Shown: piece after piece, positions 35,558 through 44,461 of the stretch
Numbering within the stretch: position 1 is the first letter of the stretch
Layout of the letters: the number at the start of each line of letters is the position of its first letter
Assembly (NCBI RefSeq): GCF_006716095.1
Contig: NZ_VFOK01000001.1
Location: 2,883,375 to 2,947,374, forward strand
Direction: 5' to 3'
DNA: 64,000 bases
Source: Barrientosiimonas humi
GTDB lineage: Bacteria > Actinomycetota > Actinomycetes > Actinomycetales > Dermatophilaceae
The notes under the pieces: generated by a model
What the model saw: only the letters and a program-made list of their open reading frames with translations
Databases searched by the model: none
What the model was told of the DNA's origin: nothing
Made by a program: the position numbers and the translations under genes

Positions 35558-35586
35558 GGGTGCCTCGACGGTCTCCCCAGAAACCC

Positions 35587-35636
35587 TTGACCCCCTGGCT
35601 ACATACTCGGTATACCTCTACCTACATACTCGGTAT
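35587..35636 (+). promoter_or_regulatory. padR promoter with duplicated PadR operator
   Basis: A -35 TTGACC (35587-35592) and a -10 TATACC (35611-35616) are spaced by 18 bases. A 15-bp direct repeat, CTACATACTCGGTAT, occurs at 35599-35613 and 35622-35636, so centres are 23 bp apart. Each copy holds ATAC-TCG-GTAT, close to the ATAC/GTAT dyads bound by PadR proteins. One site covers the spacer and -10, the other lies just downstream: a clear autorepression layout. Confidence 0.85.
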
Positions 35637-35652
35637 GCACTCGGGGGTCACG

Positions 35653-36240
35653 ATGTCGATCAAGCACTCACTGCTCGCGCTGCTGTGGAGCGAGCCGATG
35701 TACGGCGCGCAGCTGCGCAGCGAGTTCGAGCGCCGCACGGGCGGCACCTGGCCGCTGAACGTCGGGCAGGTCTACACCACGCTCGCGCGCCTCGAGCGCG
35801 ACGGGTTCGTCGAGGGGGCGGGGGCCGCCGACGAGGACGGCCGGATCCCCTATCGCCTCACCGACGCAGGGCGCGCCGAGGTCGACCGGTGGTGGGCCGA
35901 CCCCGTCGACCGCGAGCAGACGCCGCGCAACGAGCTGGCGATCAAGCTCGCCCTCGCCGTGACGATGCCGGGGGTCGACGTGCCGCGCGTGGTGCAGACC
36001 CAGCGCACCGCAACGATGCGCCACCTGCGCGACCTCACCCGACTCAAGGGCAGCGCCGACGACGACCTCGCCTGGGAGCTGGTCGTCGAGAGCCTGGTCT
36101 TCCAGGCCGAGGCCGAGATCCGCTGGCTCGACCACGTCGAGGCCAGCGTGCTGCGAACCGCGAGAACCGTTGGCGCGCAAGGACGTACGCCATCGGCGAC
36201 TCAGCCCGCCGCGCGCGACCGGCAGGGGGCCCGGCGATGA
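35653..36240 (+). CDS. PadR family transcriptional regulator
   Basis: Regulator of 195 residues. The N-terminal winged helix is MSIKHSLLALLWSEPMYGAQLRSEFERRTG with VYTTLARLERDGFVEG (about 44-59). A C-terminal helical PadR dimerisation domain follows. ATG 35653 fits the family start and has GGGGG 5 bases upstream; ATG 35635 would start inside the second operator. The stop overlaps the ABC ATPase start by ATGA. It probably represses the exporter operon until an inducer, perhaps the exported compound, binds. Confidence 0.9.
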   Translation: MSIKHSLLALLWSEPMYGAQLRSEFERRTGGTWPLNVGQVYTTLARLERDGFVEGAGAADEDGRIPYRLTDAGRAEVDRWWADPVDREQTPRNELAIKLALAVTMPGVDVPRVVQTQRTATMRHLRDLTRLKGSADDDLAWELVVESLVFQAEAEIRWLDHVEASVLRTARTVGAQGRTPSATQPAARDRQGARR

Positions 36241-36959
36241 GCGCGCCGGTGCTGGAGCTGCTCCACCTGTCGCGCCACCACGGCGCCGGCGCTGCGCAGG
36301 TGATGGCGCTCGACGACGTCAGCCTTGCCGTCGCGCCCGGCGAGCTCGTGGCCGTGATGGGGCCGAGCGGGTCGGGCAAGTCGACCCTGCTCAACCTCGC
36401 CGGCGGTCTCGACCGGCCGACGAGCGGCGAGGTCGTCGTGGCGGGGGCGCCGCTCAGCCGGCTGACCGCCCGACAGCTGGCCGAGATCCGCCGCCGCACA
36501 GTGGGATTCGTCTTCCAGGACCTCAACCTCATCCCCTCGCTCACGGCCGGTGAGAACGTCGCCCTGCCGCTCGAGCTGGACGGCCTGTCGGTGCGGGAGG
36601 CGCGACGCGAGGCGCGGGCGGCGATGCTCGCCGTCGGCATCCAGGACCTCGCCGACCGCTTCCCCGAGGAGATGTCGGGCGGCCAGCAGCAGCGCGCCGC
36701 GATCGCCCGCGCGCTGGTGGGTGATCGGCGCCTGGTGCTCGCCGACGAACCCACCGGGGCGCTCGACTCCACCACCGGCGAGGCGGTGCTGCGGGTGCTG
36801 CGCGAGCGCTGCGACGCCGGCGCCGCGGGGCTGCTCGTGACGCACGAGGCGCGGCACGCGGGCTGGGCCGACCGGGTCGTCTTCCTGCGCGACGGACGCG
36901 TGGTCGACTCCACCGGCGGCCCGTCCGAACCGGAGTCACTGCTGCGGACGGCCGGCTGA
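36237..36959 (+). CDS. ABC transporter ATP-binding protein (MacB/LolD type)
   Basis: ATPase of 240 residues for the FtsX-type permease that follows. Walker A GPSGSGKST is near 41, the Q-loop VFQDLNLIPSLTAGENV near 92, the signature MSGGQQQR near 145 and Walker B LVLADEPTGALDS near 165, a sequence typical of MacB/LolD ATPases. Coupled to padR by ATGA and to the permease by a one-base gap. The substrate may be an antimicrobial peptide or a lipid. Confidence 0.92.
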   Translation: MSAPVLELLHLSRHHGAGAAQVMALDDVSLAVAPGELVAVMGPSGSGKSTLLNLAGGLDRPTSGEVVVAGAPLSRLTARQLAEIRRRTVGFVFQDLNLIPSLTAGENVALPLELDGLSVREARREARAAMLAVGIQDLADRFPEEMSGGQQQRAAIARALVGDRRLVLADEPTGALDSTTGEAVLRVLRERCDAGAAGLLVTHEARHAGWADRVVFLRDGRVVDSTGGPSEPESLLRTAG

Positions 36960-36960
36960 G

Positions 36961-39681
36961 ATGGCCACCTCGGGGGAGACCATCTCGACCGGCCACCGCA
37001 GCAGCTTCGTCGGGTCGTGGCGGCTCATGCTGCGCCTCGCGCGGCGCGACCTCAGCCGCCACTGGGGGCGCGCGATCCTCACCGCCCTCATGGTCGCGCT
37101 GCCGGTCATGCTGGTCAGCGCCGGCGGCACCCTGCTCGCCACCCGCAGCGTCAGCAGCGCCGAGGCTATCCCGCGGGTGATGGGCACGACCCAGGCGCGG
37201 CTCGACGTCGGCACGCAGCGCGTGAACCAGAACTACGACGGCCGCGAGGTGCAGACCTTCTCCCCGACCACCGGCACGCAGCTGCCGCCCGTCCAGGTCC
37301 TGCCGGGCGGGTCGGCCGGGGAGGCACCCTCCGCCGCGGCGGTCCAGCGCGCCACCGGCGGCCAGCTGCTGCCGGTCTCCGACGGCGAGGCGCGAGCGGT
37401 CATCGGCCAGCGCCGAGTTCGCTTCTCACTGCTGGGGATCGACGGTCGCAACGATGCGTATGCCGGCATGGGCGAGTTGGTGTCCGGCCGCTGGCCGTCC
37501 GCGCCCGGCGAGGCTCTGGTCACCGAACGCGCCCGCGAGCGCGGGTTCCCCACCTCGGGCCGCCTGACCCTGGAAGAGGGGCAGCCGATGACCGTGGTGG
37601 GCGTCGCCGACACCGCCGCGCCCGTCGAGGTGGTGACGCTCCCGTCGTCGTCGGCGACGGCGTACCTCCTGAGGCGGGACACACCGGTGCGGTGGGAGGA
37701 GGTGCAGCGGCTCAACGCGCACGGCATCACCGTGCTGAGCCGCTCGCTGACGACCGACCCCGGCTCCGCCCCGCGCACGATCTATCCGCCGGGGACCACG
37801 AGCGGCGACCCGCAGCTCGTCGCACTCGTCACGGTCGGGGTCGCGCTGCTGACCGTCTTCTTCGCCGGCCCGGCGTTCACGACCTCCGGACTGCGGCACC
37901 GGCGCGCGCTCGGCCAGATCGCGAGCAACGGCGGCACGGCGGCGATGCCGCGGCGGTACGTCCTCGCCCAGGCAGTCCTGCTCGGCGTGCTGGCCGCCGT
38001 GGTCGGGGTGGCGCTGGGGGCCATCATCGGCCTCGGCGCCGCACCGCTCGCGCAGCGACTCAAGCCCGAGATCGCCTGGGGTCCGCCGGACCTGCGGTGG
38101 CGCTGGGGGCTCGCCCTCGCGGCGCTGGCCGCGGTCAGCGCGCTGGTCGCCGCACTGATCCCCGCGGTGATCGCCGGGACCACCAGCGTGCTGCAGACGT
38201 TGCGCGGTCAGGTGTCGGCGCGGCACGTGCGCGCGGGATGGCCGGTGCTCGGCGCCGTCGTCGTCGGGATCGGCGGGCTGCTGACGTTCTCGGGGCTGCG
38301 AGCCCCCGCCGGCGGCGAGATCCGGATCGCCCTCGGCGCGATCATGCTGTTCGCCGGGGCGATGGTCGCGCTGCCCTGGCTGCTGGCCCAGGTCGCCCGG
38401 TTCGCCCGGCACCTCCCGCTCGCCATGCGCATCGCGGCGCGCGACGTCGGACGCCAGCGCGGCCGGGCGCTGTCCGGCGTCGGAGCGATCATGGCGTCGG
38501 TCACGCTGCTCGTCGCGCTGTCGATCGGCGCCGCGAGCGACGACGAGGAGGCGCGCGCGGTCTACCTGCCGCAGGCCACCGCCGGCGAGGGCCGGATCGA
38601 CCTGCAGCAGGGGCCCGCCGACCCGACGCAGGACCCCGACCTGCGGGTGATCGAGCGACAGCTGCAGGCCGTCGCGCCGCAGGTGCGGATCGACCGCTAC
38701 AGCAACCTCAGCGCACCGTTGAACGACGACACCGTGCCGCTTGCCGGGACCCGACTCGTCGCGATCCCCTCCGCCTCGTGCCGCGACGTCTCCGAGACGT
38801 CCTGCTGGTACGCCGCCAACGCCCTCAGCCCTCCGATCCTCGCGCTGACACCCAGCCAGCTGGCGGCGCTCGACCTCCCCGCGGCGTCGCGCGCCGCCCT
38901 TCGCGACGGCGGGATCGTGTGCGCGCAGCCGCCCGAGACGTACGGCCTGACCTGCCCTGTTCGCGACGGGCGAGCGACGCTCGTCGAGGGCGTCTCCAAC
39001 GGGCGGTCGGACGCGTCCCCGATGAGTCGACCGAGCAGGAGCGAGGTGCCCGGTGAGGTCGTGCCGGCGAGGCGACTGTCCGTGCTGGGGATGGAGACGA
39101 GCCCCTCGGTCATCGTGAGCACCGAGACGGCGCAGCGCCGGGGCTGGCCCACGCGCACCGCGTGGCTGCGCCTGCACCAGCCCGGCGGCACCGACGCCGC
39201 GACCGAGCAGCGGATCACCGAGGCCCTTCCCTCGAGCGTGTGGCTGTACGTCGAGCGCGGCTACACCAGCCCCTCTCGGGCGGTGATCTGGACCATGACA
39301 GCCGTGCTCGGGCTGATCGTGCTCGTCGCCACGCTGATCGGGACGGCGCTCACCCAGACCGAGTCGCGCACCGACCAGGCCACGCTGGCCGCGGTCGGGG
39401 CCGGTCGCGGCCTGCGCCGCCGGATCGCGGGGTGGCAGGCGGCGTCGATCGCGCTGGTCGGCGGGCTGACCGGGCTGGCGCTCGGCCTGATCCCCGGGAT
39501 CGCGGTGGCCAAGCCGTTGACGTCGTCGAGCATGGGGCCCTCCGGCGAACCGGCCGGCCCGTTCCTGGTGATCCCCTGGCCGAGCATCGCCCTCGTCGTG
39601 CTCGGGGTGCCGCTGCTGGCCGCGCTCATGGCCGCCGCGGTGACGCGCACCCGCCCATCCCTCACCCGACGTACGGACTGA
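36961..39681 (+). CDS. FtsX-like ABC transporter permease
   Basis: Large permease of 906 residues. One membrane helix lies at about 36-56, then an extracellular domain. A first FtsX domain with three helices covers about 275-410 and a further pair of helices about 418-480. After another start-like segment (MRIAARDVGRQRGRALSGVGAIMASVTLLVAL, by its ends) comes a second large extracellular domain with cysteines (PSASCRDVSETSCWYAAN). A final FtsX domain covers about 780-895. This 10-helix duplicated layout is typical of actinobacterial MacB-like exporters controlled by PadR or two-component systems. Confidence 0.9.
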   Translation: MATSGETISTGHRSSFVGSWRLMLRLARRDLSRHWGRAILTALMVALPVMLVSAGGTLLATRSVSSAEAIPRVMGTTQARLDVGTQRVNQNYDGREVQTFSPTTGTQLPPVQVLPGGSAGEAPSAAAVQRATGGQLLPVSDGEARAVIGQRRVRFSLLGIDGRNDAYAGMGELVSGRWPSAPGEALVTERARERGFPTSGRLTLEEGQPMTVVGVADTAAPVEVVTLPSSSATAYLLRRDTPVRWEEVQRLNAHGITVLSRSLTTDPGSAPRTIYPPGTTSGDPQLVALVTVGVALLTVFFAGPAFTTSGLRHRRALGQIASNGGTAAMPRRYVLAQAVLLGVLAAVVGVALGAIIGLGAAPLAQRLKPEIAWGPPDLRWRWGLALAALAAVSALVAALIPAVIAGTTSVLQTLRGQVSARHVRAGWPVLGAVVVGIGGLLTFSGLRAPAGGEIRIALGAIMLFAGAMVALPWLLAQVARFARHLPLAMRIAARDVGRQRGRALSGVGAIMASVTLLVALSIGAASDDEEARAVYLPQATAGEGRIDLQQGPADPTQDPDLRVIERQLQAVAPQVRIDRYSNLSAPLNDDTVPLAGTRLVAIPSASCRDVSETSCWYAANALSPPILALTPSQLAALDLPAASRAALRDGGIVCAQPPETYGLTCPVRDGRATLVEGVSNGRSDASPMSRPSRSEVPGEVVPARRLSVLGMETSPSVIVSTETAQRRGWPTRTAWLRLHQPGGTDAATEQRITEALPSSVWLYVERGYTSPSRAVIWTMTAVLGLIVLVATLIGTALTQTESRTDQATLAAVGAGRGLRRRIAGWQAASIALVGGLTGLALGLIPGIAVAKPLTSSSMGPSGEPAGPFLVIPWPSIALVVLGVPLLAALMAAAVTRTRPSLTRRTD

Positions 39682-39741
39682 GCCGCCGGTCTCACCGAAC
39701 GGACACCCTGCGTCTCACGTCGGAACGCCTCGTTATCGTTC

Positions 39742-39760
39742 ACATCATGCGTGGTGATGT
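39742..39760. promoter_or_regulatory. Dyad in the sulfate operon leader
   Basis: ACATCA and TGATGT flank a 7-bp spacer, 16 bases before the sir start. A TATCGT that could be a -10 lies just upstream. A sulfur-responsive repressor site is possible, but the family is unknown. Confidence 0.45.
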
Positions 39761-39775
39761 TTGGAGTGAGCGCTC

Positions 39776-41470
39776 GTGACGGCCCAGGCGACCCGGGTCC
39801 GTCAGTCGCGCACCGGCCGGTCGAACGGCCAGTGGGCTGTCGACGGCCGTGAGCCACTGAACCACAACGAGGAGTTCAAGGCCGAGGACAACGGCCTGAA
39901 CGTGCGCGAGCGGATCGAGAAGGTCTATGCGCGTGAGGGGTTCGACGCGATCCCCGCCGACGACCTGCACGGCCGCTTCCGCTGGTGGGGGCTCTACACC
40001 CAGCGCAAGCCGGGCATCGACGGCGGCCGCACCGCCCAGCTCGAGCCGCACGAGCTCGAGGACCGCTTCTTCATGCTGCGGGTGCGCTCCGACGGCGAGC
40101 TGCTCTCCCCCGCCGCGCTCGCCGTGCTCGGCAGCATCTCCACCGACTTCGCCCGCGGCACCGCCGACATCACCGACCGGCAGAACATCCAGTACCACTG
40201 GATCTCCGTCGAGGACATGCCCGAGATCTGGCGCCGCCTCGAGACCGTCGGCCTGGAGACCACCGAGGCGTGCGGCGACACCCCGCGCGGCTTCCTCGGC
40301 TCCCCCGTCGCCGGCGTCGCGGCCGACGAGATCATCGACCCCACGCCGGTCATCGCCGAGATCAAGCGCCGATACCTCGGCGACCCCGAGCTCGCCAACC
40401 TCCCGCGCAAGTTCAAGTCGGCCATCACCGGCCACCCCAGCCTCGACGTCGCCCACGAGATCAACGACGTGTCGCTCGTCGGCGTCGTGCACCCCGAGCT
40501 CGGCCCAGGCTACGACCTGTGGGTCGGCGGCGCCCTGTCCACCACCCCCCGCCTCGCGGAGCGGCTCGGCACCTTCGTCACCGCCGAGCAGGCGCCCGAC
40601 GTGTGGCACGGCGTGATCCGCATCTTCCGCGACTACGGCTACCGCCGGCTGCGCACCAAGGCACGGCTGAAGTTCCTGCTCGCCGAGTGGGGGACCGAGA
40701 AGTTCCGCGAGGTGCTCGAGAACGAGTACCTCGGATACCGCCTCGCCGACGGCCCCGCCCCCGCGCGCGCCACCTCGCCCGGTGATCACGTGGGCGTGCA
40801 CGAGCAGAAGGACGGGCGGTCGTACGTCGGCGCAGCCCCGGTCGTGGGCCGTGTCAGCGGGTCGACGCTCACCGACGTCGGCACGCTGGTCGAGCGGGTA
40901 GGCGCCAGCGGGGTGCGCCTCACCGCCCACCAGAAGCTGGTCGTGCTCGACGTGCCGAGCGACCGGGTCGAGGAGCTGGTCGAGGGGCTGGAGGCGATCG
41001 GCCTGAGCACACGACCGAGCCCGTTCCGCCGGAACACGGTGGCCTGCACCGGGATCGAGTTCTGCAAGCTCGCGATCGTCGACACCAAGGACACCGCCGC
41101 GGCGACCATCGCCGAGCTCGAGCAGCGCCTGGCCGGCGTCGAGCTGGACACGCCGATCTCGTTGCACGTCAACGGATGCCCCAACTCGTGCGCGCGCATC
41201 CAGACCGCCGACATCGGCCTCAAGGGGCAGATCATCACGACCGACGACGGCGAGCAGGTGCCTGGCTTCCAGGTGCACCTCGGCGGCGGTCTCGCGTCCG
41301 ACGACCGCGAGGAGGGCGGCCTCGGCCGCACCGTGCGTGGGCTCAAGGTCGCCGCGGCCGACCTGCCGGACTACGTCGAGCGAGTCGTACGCCGGTTCCT
41401 GGCCGAGCGCGACGGCACCGAGACCTTCGCGACCTGGGCCCACCGAGCCGACGAGGAGGCGCTGCAGTGA
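39776..41470 (+). CDS. sir: Assimilatory sulfite reductase (ferredoxin, NirA/Sir type)
   Basis: Reduces sulfite to sulfide with siroheme and a 4Fe-4S cluster. 564 residues from GTG. Cluster cysteines are Cys424 and Cys430 (TACTGIEFCKLA) and Cys468 and Cys472 (NGCPNSCAR), the exact C-x5-C...C-x3-C pattern. Ferrodoxin half-domains include DITDRQNIQYHWI (about 135) and the substrate-binding Arg/Lys region RKFKSAITG (about 215). Nitrite reductase is the alternative, but cysH, cysD and cysN downstream with GTGA and ATGA overlaps make sulfite the substrate. First gene of the operon. Confidence 0.93.
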   Translation: MTAQATRVRQSRTGRSNGQWAVDGREPLNHNEEFKAEDNGLNVRERIEKVYAREGFDAIPADDLHGRFRWWGLYTQRKPGIDGGRTAQLEPHELEDRFFMLRVRSDGELLSPAALAVLGSISTDFARGTADITDRQNIQYHWISVEDMPEIWRRLETVGLETTEACGDTPRGFLGSPVAGVAADEIIDPTPVIAEIKRRYLGDPELANLPRKFKSAITGHPSLDVAHEINDVSLVGVVHPELGPGYDLWVGGALSTTPRLAERLGTFVTAEQAPDVWHGVIRIFRDYGYRRLRTKARLKFLLAEWGTEKFREVLENEYLGYRLADGPAPARATSPGDHVGVHEQKDGRSYVGAAPVVGRVSGSTLTDVGTLVERVGASGVRLTAHQKLVVLDVPSDRVEELVEGLEAIGLSTRPSPFRRNTVACTGIEFCKLAIVDTKDTAAATIAELEQRLAGVELDTPISLHVNGCPNSCARIQTADIGLKGQIITTDDGEQVPGFQVHLGGGLASDDREEGGLGRTVRGLKVAAADLPDYVERVVRRFLAERDGTETFATWAHRADEEALQ

Positions 41471-42183
41471 CCGCGACGACGACCCGCCGACCGGTCGACG
41501 AGCTGAGAGCCCTTGCGGCACAAGGGGCTTCGGACCTCGCCGGCCGCGACGACGACGCGCCGGCCATCGCGGCCTGGGCGGCCGAGCACTTCCCGGGCCG
41601 GCTCGCCGTGGCCTGCTCGATGGCCGATGCCGTGCTCCCCTATCTCGTCGCTGAGCACGCCCCCGGGGTCGACGTGCTCTTCCTCGACACCGGCTACCAC
41701 TTCTCCGACACGCTCGTGACCCGCGACCTGGTCGCCGAGCAGCTCGACATCAACGTCGTCGACGTGAAGCCGCGGCTGACCGTCGCCGAGCAGGACGCCG
41801 AGCACGGCGCCGACCTGTTCGCCCGCGACCCCGCCGCCTGCTGCCGCATGCGCAAGGTGGAGCCGCTACGCGACTCGCTCGGGGCGTACGACGCCTGGGT
41901 CACCGGCGTCCGCCGCGACGAGGGGCCCACCCGCGCCGACGCACCGGTCGTCTCCTTCGACGAGACGTTCGGCCTGGTCAAGATCAACCCGCTCGTGACC
42001 TGGAGCCTGGAGGACCTCTTGCGATTCTCGAACGAGCACCGGCTCCCGGTGAATCTGCTTGTCACCAATGGCTATCCGTCGATCGGGTGCGAGCCGTGCA
42101 CCCGACCCGTCGAGGACGGCGCCGACGCGCGGGCCGGCCGCTGGTCGGGCTTCGCCAAGACCGAGTGCGGGCTGCACGCATGA
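41467..42183 (+). CDS. cysH: Adenylylsulfate (APS) reductase CysH, iron-sulfur type
   Basis: Reduces APS to sulfite. 238 residues from GTG. The iron-sulfur cysteine pairs are in DPAACCRMRKVEPL (about 119-132) and GCEPCTRPV (about 208-216), and the catalytic cysteine is in ECGLHA at the C-terminus. The paired cysteines mark the APS-using form over the PAPS-using one, which fits the lack of an APS kinase in the operon. Overlaps sir and cysD by four bases each. Confidence 0.93.
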   Translation: MTATTTRRPVDELRALAAQGASDLAGRDDDAPAIAAWAAEHFPGRLAVACSMADAVLPYLVAEHAPGVDVLFLDTGYHFSDTLVTRDLVAEQLDINVVDVKPRLTVAEQDAEHGADLFARDPAACCRMRKVEPLRDSLGAYDAWVTGVRRDEGPTRADAPVVSFDETFGLVKINPLVTWSLEDLLRFSNEHRLPVNLLVTNGYPSIGCEPCTRPVEDGADARAGRWSGFAKTECGLHA

Positions 42184-43106
42184 GCGCGCTGGCGAGCACC
42201 GAGGTCGAGCCGCTGCTGCTCTCCCAGCTGGAGACGCTGGAGAGCGAGGCCATCCTGGTCATCCGCGAGATCGCGGCCGAGCTGGAGCGGCCGGTGCTGC
42301 TGTTCAGCGGCGGCAAGGACTCCGTCGTGATGCTCCACCTGGCGCGAAAAGCGTTCTGGCCCAGCCCGATCCCGTTCCCGGTGCTGCACGTCGACACCGG
42401 CCACAACTTCCCCGAGGTGCTGCAGTTCCGCGACGAGACCGTCGCGCGCATGGGGGTGCGGCTCGTCGTCGCCTCCGTGCAGGACTACCTCGACGACGGC
42501 CGCCTCGCCGAGCGGGCCGACGGGACCCGCAACCCGCTGCAGACCCAGCCGCTGCTCGACGCCATCGTCGACAACCGGTTCGACGGCGTCTTCGGCGGCG
42601 GCCGGCGCGACGAGGAGAAGGCGCGCGCCAAGGAGCGGGTGGTCTCGCTGCGCGACGAGTTCGGCCAGTGGGACCCCAAGAACCAGCGGCCCGAGCTGTG
42701 GTCGCTGTTCAACCCGCGGCACCGGCCAGGCGAGCACGTGCGCGTGTTCCCGCTGTCGAACTGGACCGAGCTGGACGTGTGGCGCTACATCGAGCGCGAG
42801 CAGATCGAGCTGCCGCCGCTGTACTACGCCCACGAGCGCGAGGTCTTCCAGCGCGACGGCATGTGGCTCGCGGTCGGCCCGTGGAGCACCCCGCGCGACG
42901 GCGAGCAGGTCGAGGTGCGCACCGTGCGATACCGCACCGTCGGAGACATGTCGTGCACCGGTGCGGTCGAGTCGCCCGCGCGCAGCGTGAGCGACGTGGT
43001 GGCCGAGGTCGCCGCCTCCACCCTCACCGAGCGCGGCGCCACGCGCGCCGACGACCGGATCTCCGAGGCCGCCATGGAGGACCGCAAGAAGGAGGGCTAC
43101 TTCTGA
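42180..43106 (+). CDS. cysD: Sulfate adenylyltransferase small subunit CysD
   Basis: Forms APS from sulfate and ATP, as the catalytic subunit with CysN. 308 residues. The PP-loop is LLFSGGKDSVVMLHLARKAF (about 40-59). Further conserved parts are PVLHVDTGHNFPEVLQFRD, FGGGRRDEEKARAKERVVS (about 140-158), the WTELDVWRYIERE segment and the final RISEAAMEDRKKEGYF. One-base TGATG coupling to cysN. Confidence 0.95.
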   Translation: MSALASTEVEPLLLSQLETLESEAILVIREIAAELERPVLLFSGGKDSVVMLHLARKAFWPSPIPFPVLHVDTGHNFPEVLQFRDETVARMGVRLVVASVQDYLDDGRLAERADGTRNPLQTQPLLDAIVDNRFDGVFGGGRRDEEKARAKERVVSLRDEFGQWDPKNQRPELWSLFNPRHRPGEHVRVFPLSNWTELDVWRYIEREQIELPPLYYAHEREVFQRDGMWLAVGPWSTPRDGEQVEVRTVRYRTVGDMSCTGAVESPARSVSDVVAEVAASTLTERGATRADDRISEAAMEDRKKEGYF

Positions 43107-44461
43107 TGAGCACCCTCACGAACCCCCCGACCGGCTCGCAGGCCCCGACCCTGCTCCGGCTCGCCACCGCCGGCTCCGTCGACGACGGCAAGTCCACCCT
43201 GGTGGGCCGGCTGCTGCACGACACCAAGTCGGTGCTGGCCGACCAGTTCGCCGCCGTCGAGCGCATCTCGCGCGACCGCGGCCTGTCCTCCGCCGACCTC
43301 GCGCTGCTCACCGACGGCCTGCGCGCCGAGCGCGAGCAGGGCATCACCATCGACGTGGCCTACCGCTACTTCGCCACGCCCCGGCGCTCGTTCGTGCTCG
43401 CCGACTGCCCCGGCCACGTGCAGTACACCCGCAACACCGTCACCGGCTCCAGCACCGCCGACGTCGTCGTGCTGCTGGTCGACGCCCGGCACGGCGTGGT
43501 CGAGCAGACCCGGCGCCACCTGGCGGTCGTCGCGCTGCTGCGCGTCCCGCACGTGGTCATCGCGGTGAACAAGATCGACCTGGTCGACTTCTCCGCCGAC
43601 GTCTTCGCCGACGTCGACGCGCAGGTGCAGCAGGTGGCCCGCGAGCTCGGCATCCCCGACGCCGTCACCGTGCCGGTCAGCGCCCTCGACGGCGACAACG
43701 TCGTCGAGCGGTCCACCCGCACCCCGTGGTACGCCGGCCCCGCCCTGCTCGAGCTGCTCGAGGACCTGCCCACGGCCGAGGAACCCGACGCCGAGCCGTT
43801 CCGGATGCCGGTGCAGCTCGTGCTGCGCCCGCAGGCCGCCGCGCCCGTCCCCGCCCTGCGCGACTACCGCGGCTACGCCGGTCAGATCGGGTCGGGCGTC
43901 GTCGCCGTCGGCGACGAGGTCGTCGTCCTGCCCTCCGGGCGCCGCACCCGCGTGTCCGGGATCGACCTCGGACCCGACGAGCTGACCCGGGCATACGCGC
44001 CGCAGTCGGTGGCCGTCCGACTCGCCGACGACGTCGACGTCTCCCGCGGTGACGTGATCGTCGCCGCCTCGAGCGTCCCCGAGCTCACCCGCGAGTCCGA
44101 CGCGCTCCTCGCGTGGCTCGACGAGCGTCCGCTGCAGCCGGGCGCGCGCGTGCTGGTCAAGCACGGCGCCCGCACCGTGAAGGCCATCGTCGACCGCGTC
44201 GACAGCCGCCTCGACCTCGAGGCGCTGGCGCTGCAGCCCGCAGAGTCGTTGGGGCTCAACGACATCGGGCGGGTGTCGCTCCGGCTGGCCGGCCCGCTCC
44301 CGCTGGAGCCCTACGTCGACTCGCGCCGGCACGGTTCGTTCCTCGTGATCGACCCGAGCAGCGGCGGCACCCTCGCCGCCGGCATGGTCGGCGTGCCCGG
44401 CATCTGGGCGAGCGACGTGCTGCCCGACGCCGACGCGGCCGAGGACTGGCTGGCGTCATGA
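43106..44461 (+). CDS. cysN: Sulfate adenylyltransferase GTPase subunit CysN
   Basis: GTPase that drives APS synthesis, 451 residues, the length of CysN without a fused CysC kinase. The G1 loop is AGSVDDGKSTLVGRLL (about 22-37). G2 lies in EREQGITIDVAYRYF, G3 is DCPGHVQYTRN (about 98-108) and G4 is NKIDLVDF. EF-Tu-like beta domains II and III follow. No APS kinase is encoded here or next to it, matching an APS-using CysH. Confidence 0.95.
   Translation: MSTLTNPPTGSQAPTLLRLATAGSVDDGKSTLVGRLLHDTKSVLADQFAAVERISRDRGLSSADLALLTDGLRAEREQGITIDVAYRYFATPRRSFVLADCPGHVQYTRNTVTGSSTADVVVLLVDARHGVVEQTRRHLAVVALLRVPHVVIAVNKIDLVDFSADVFADVDAQVQQVARELGIPDAVTVPVSALDGDNVVERSTRTPWYAGPALLELLEDLPTAEEPDAEPFRMPVQLVLRPQAAAPVPALRDYRGYAGQIGSGVVAVGDEVVVLPSGRRTRVSGIDLGPDELTRAYAPQSVAVRLADDVDVSRGDVIVAASSVPELTRESDALLAWLDERPLQPGARVLVKHGARTVKAIVDRVDSRLDLEALALQPAESLGLNDIGRVSLRLAGPLPLEPYVDSRRHGSFLVIDPSSGGTLAAGMVGVPGIWASDVLPDADAAEDWLAS

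Noticed and set aside
39776-41470. Nitrite reductase
   Set aside because: The sequence type is shared, but the gene is fused in one operon with cysH, cysD and cysN and has no nitrate genes near it.
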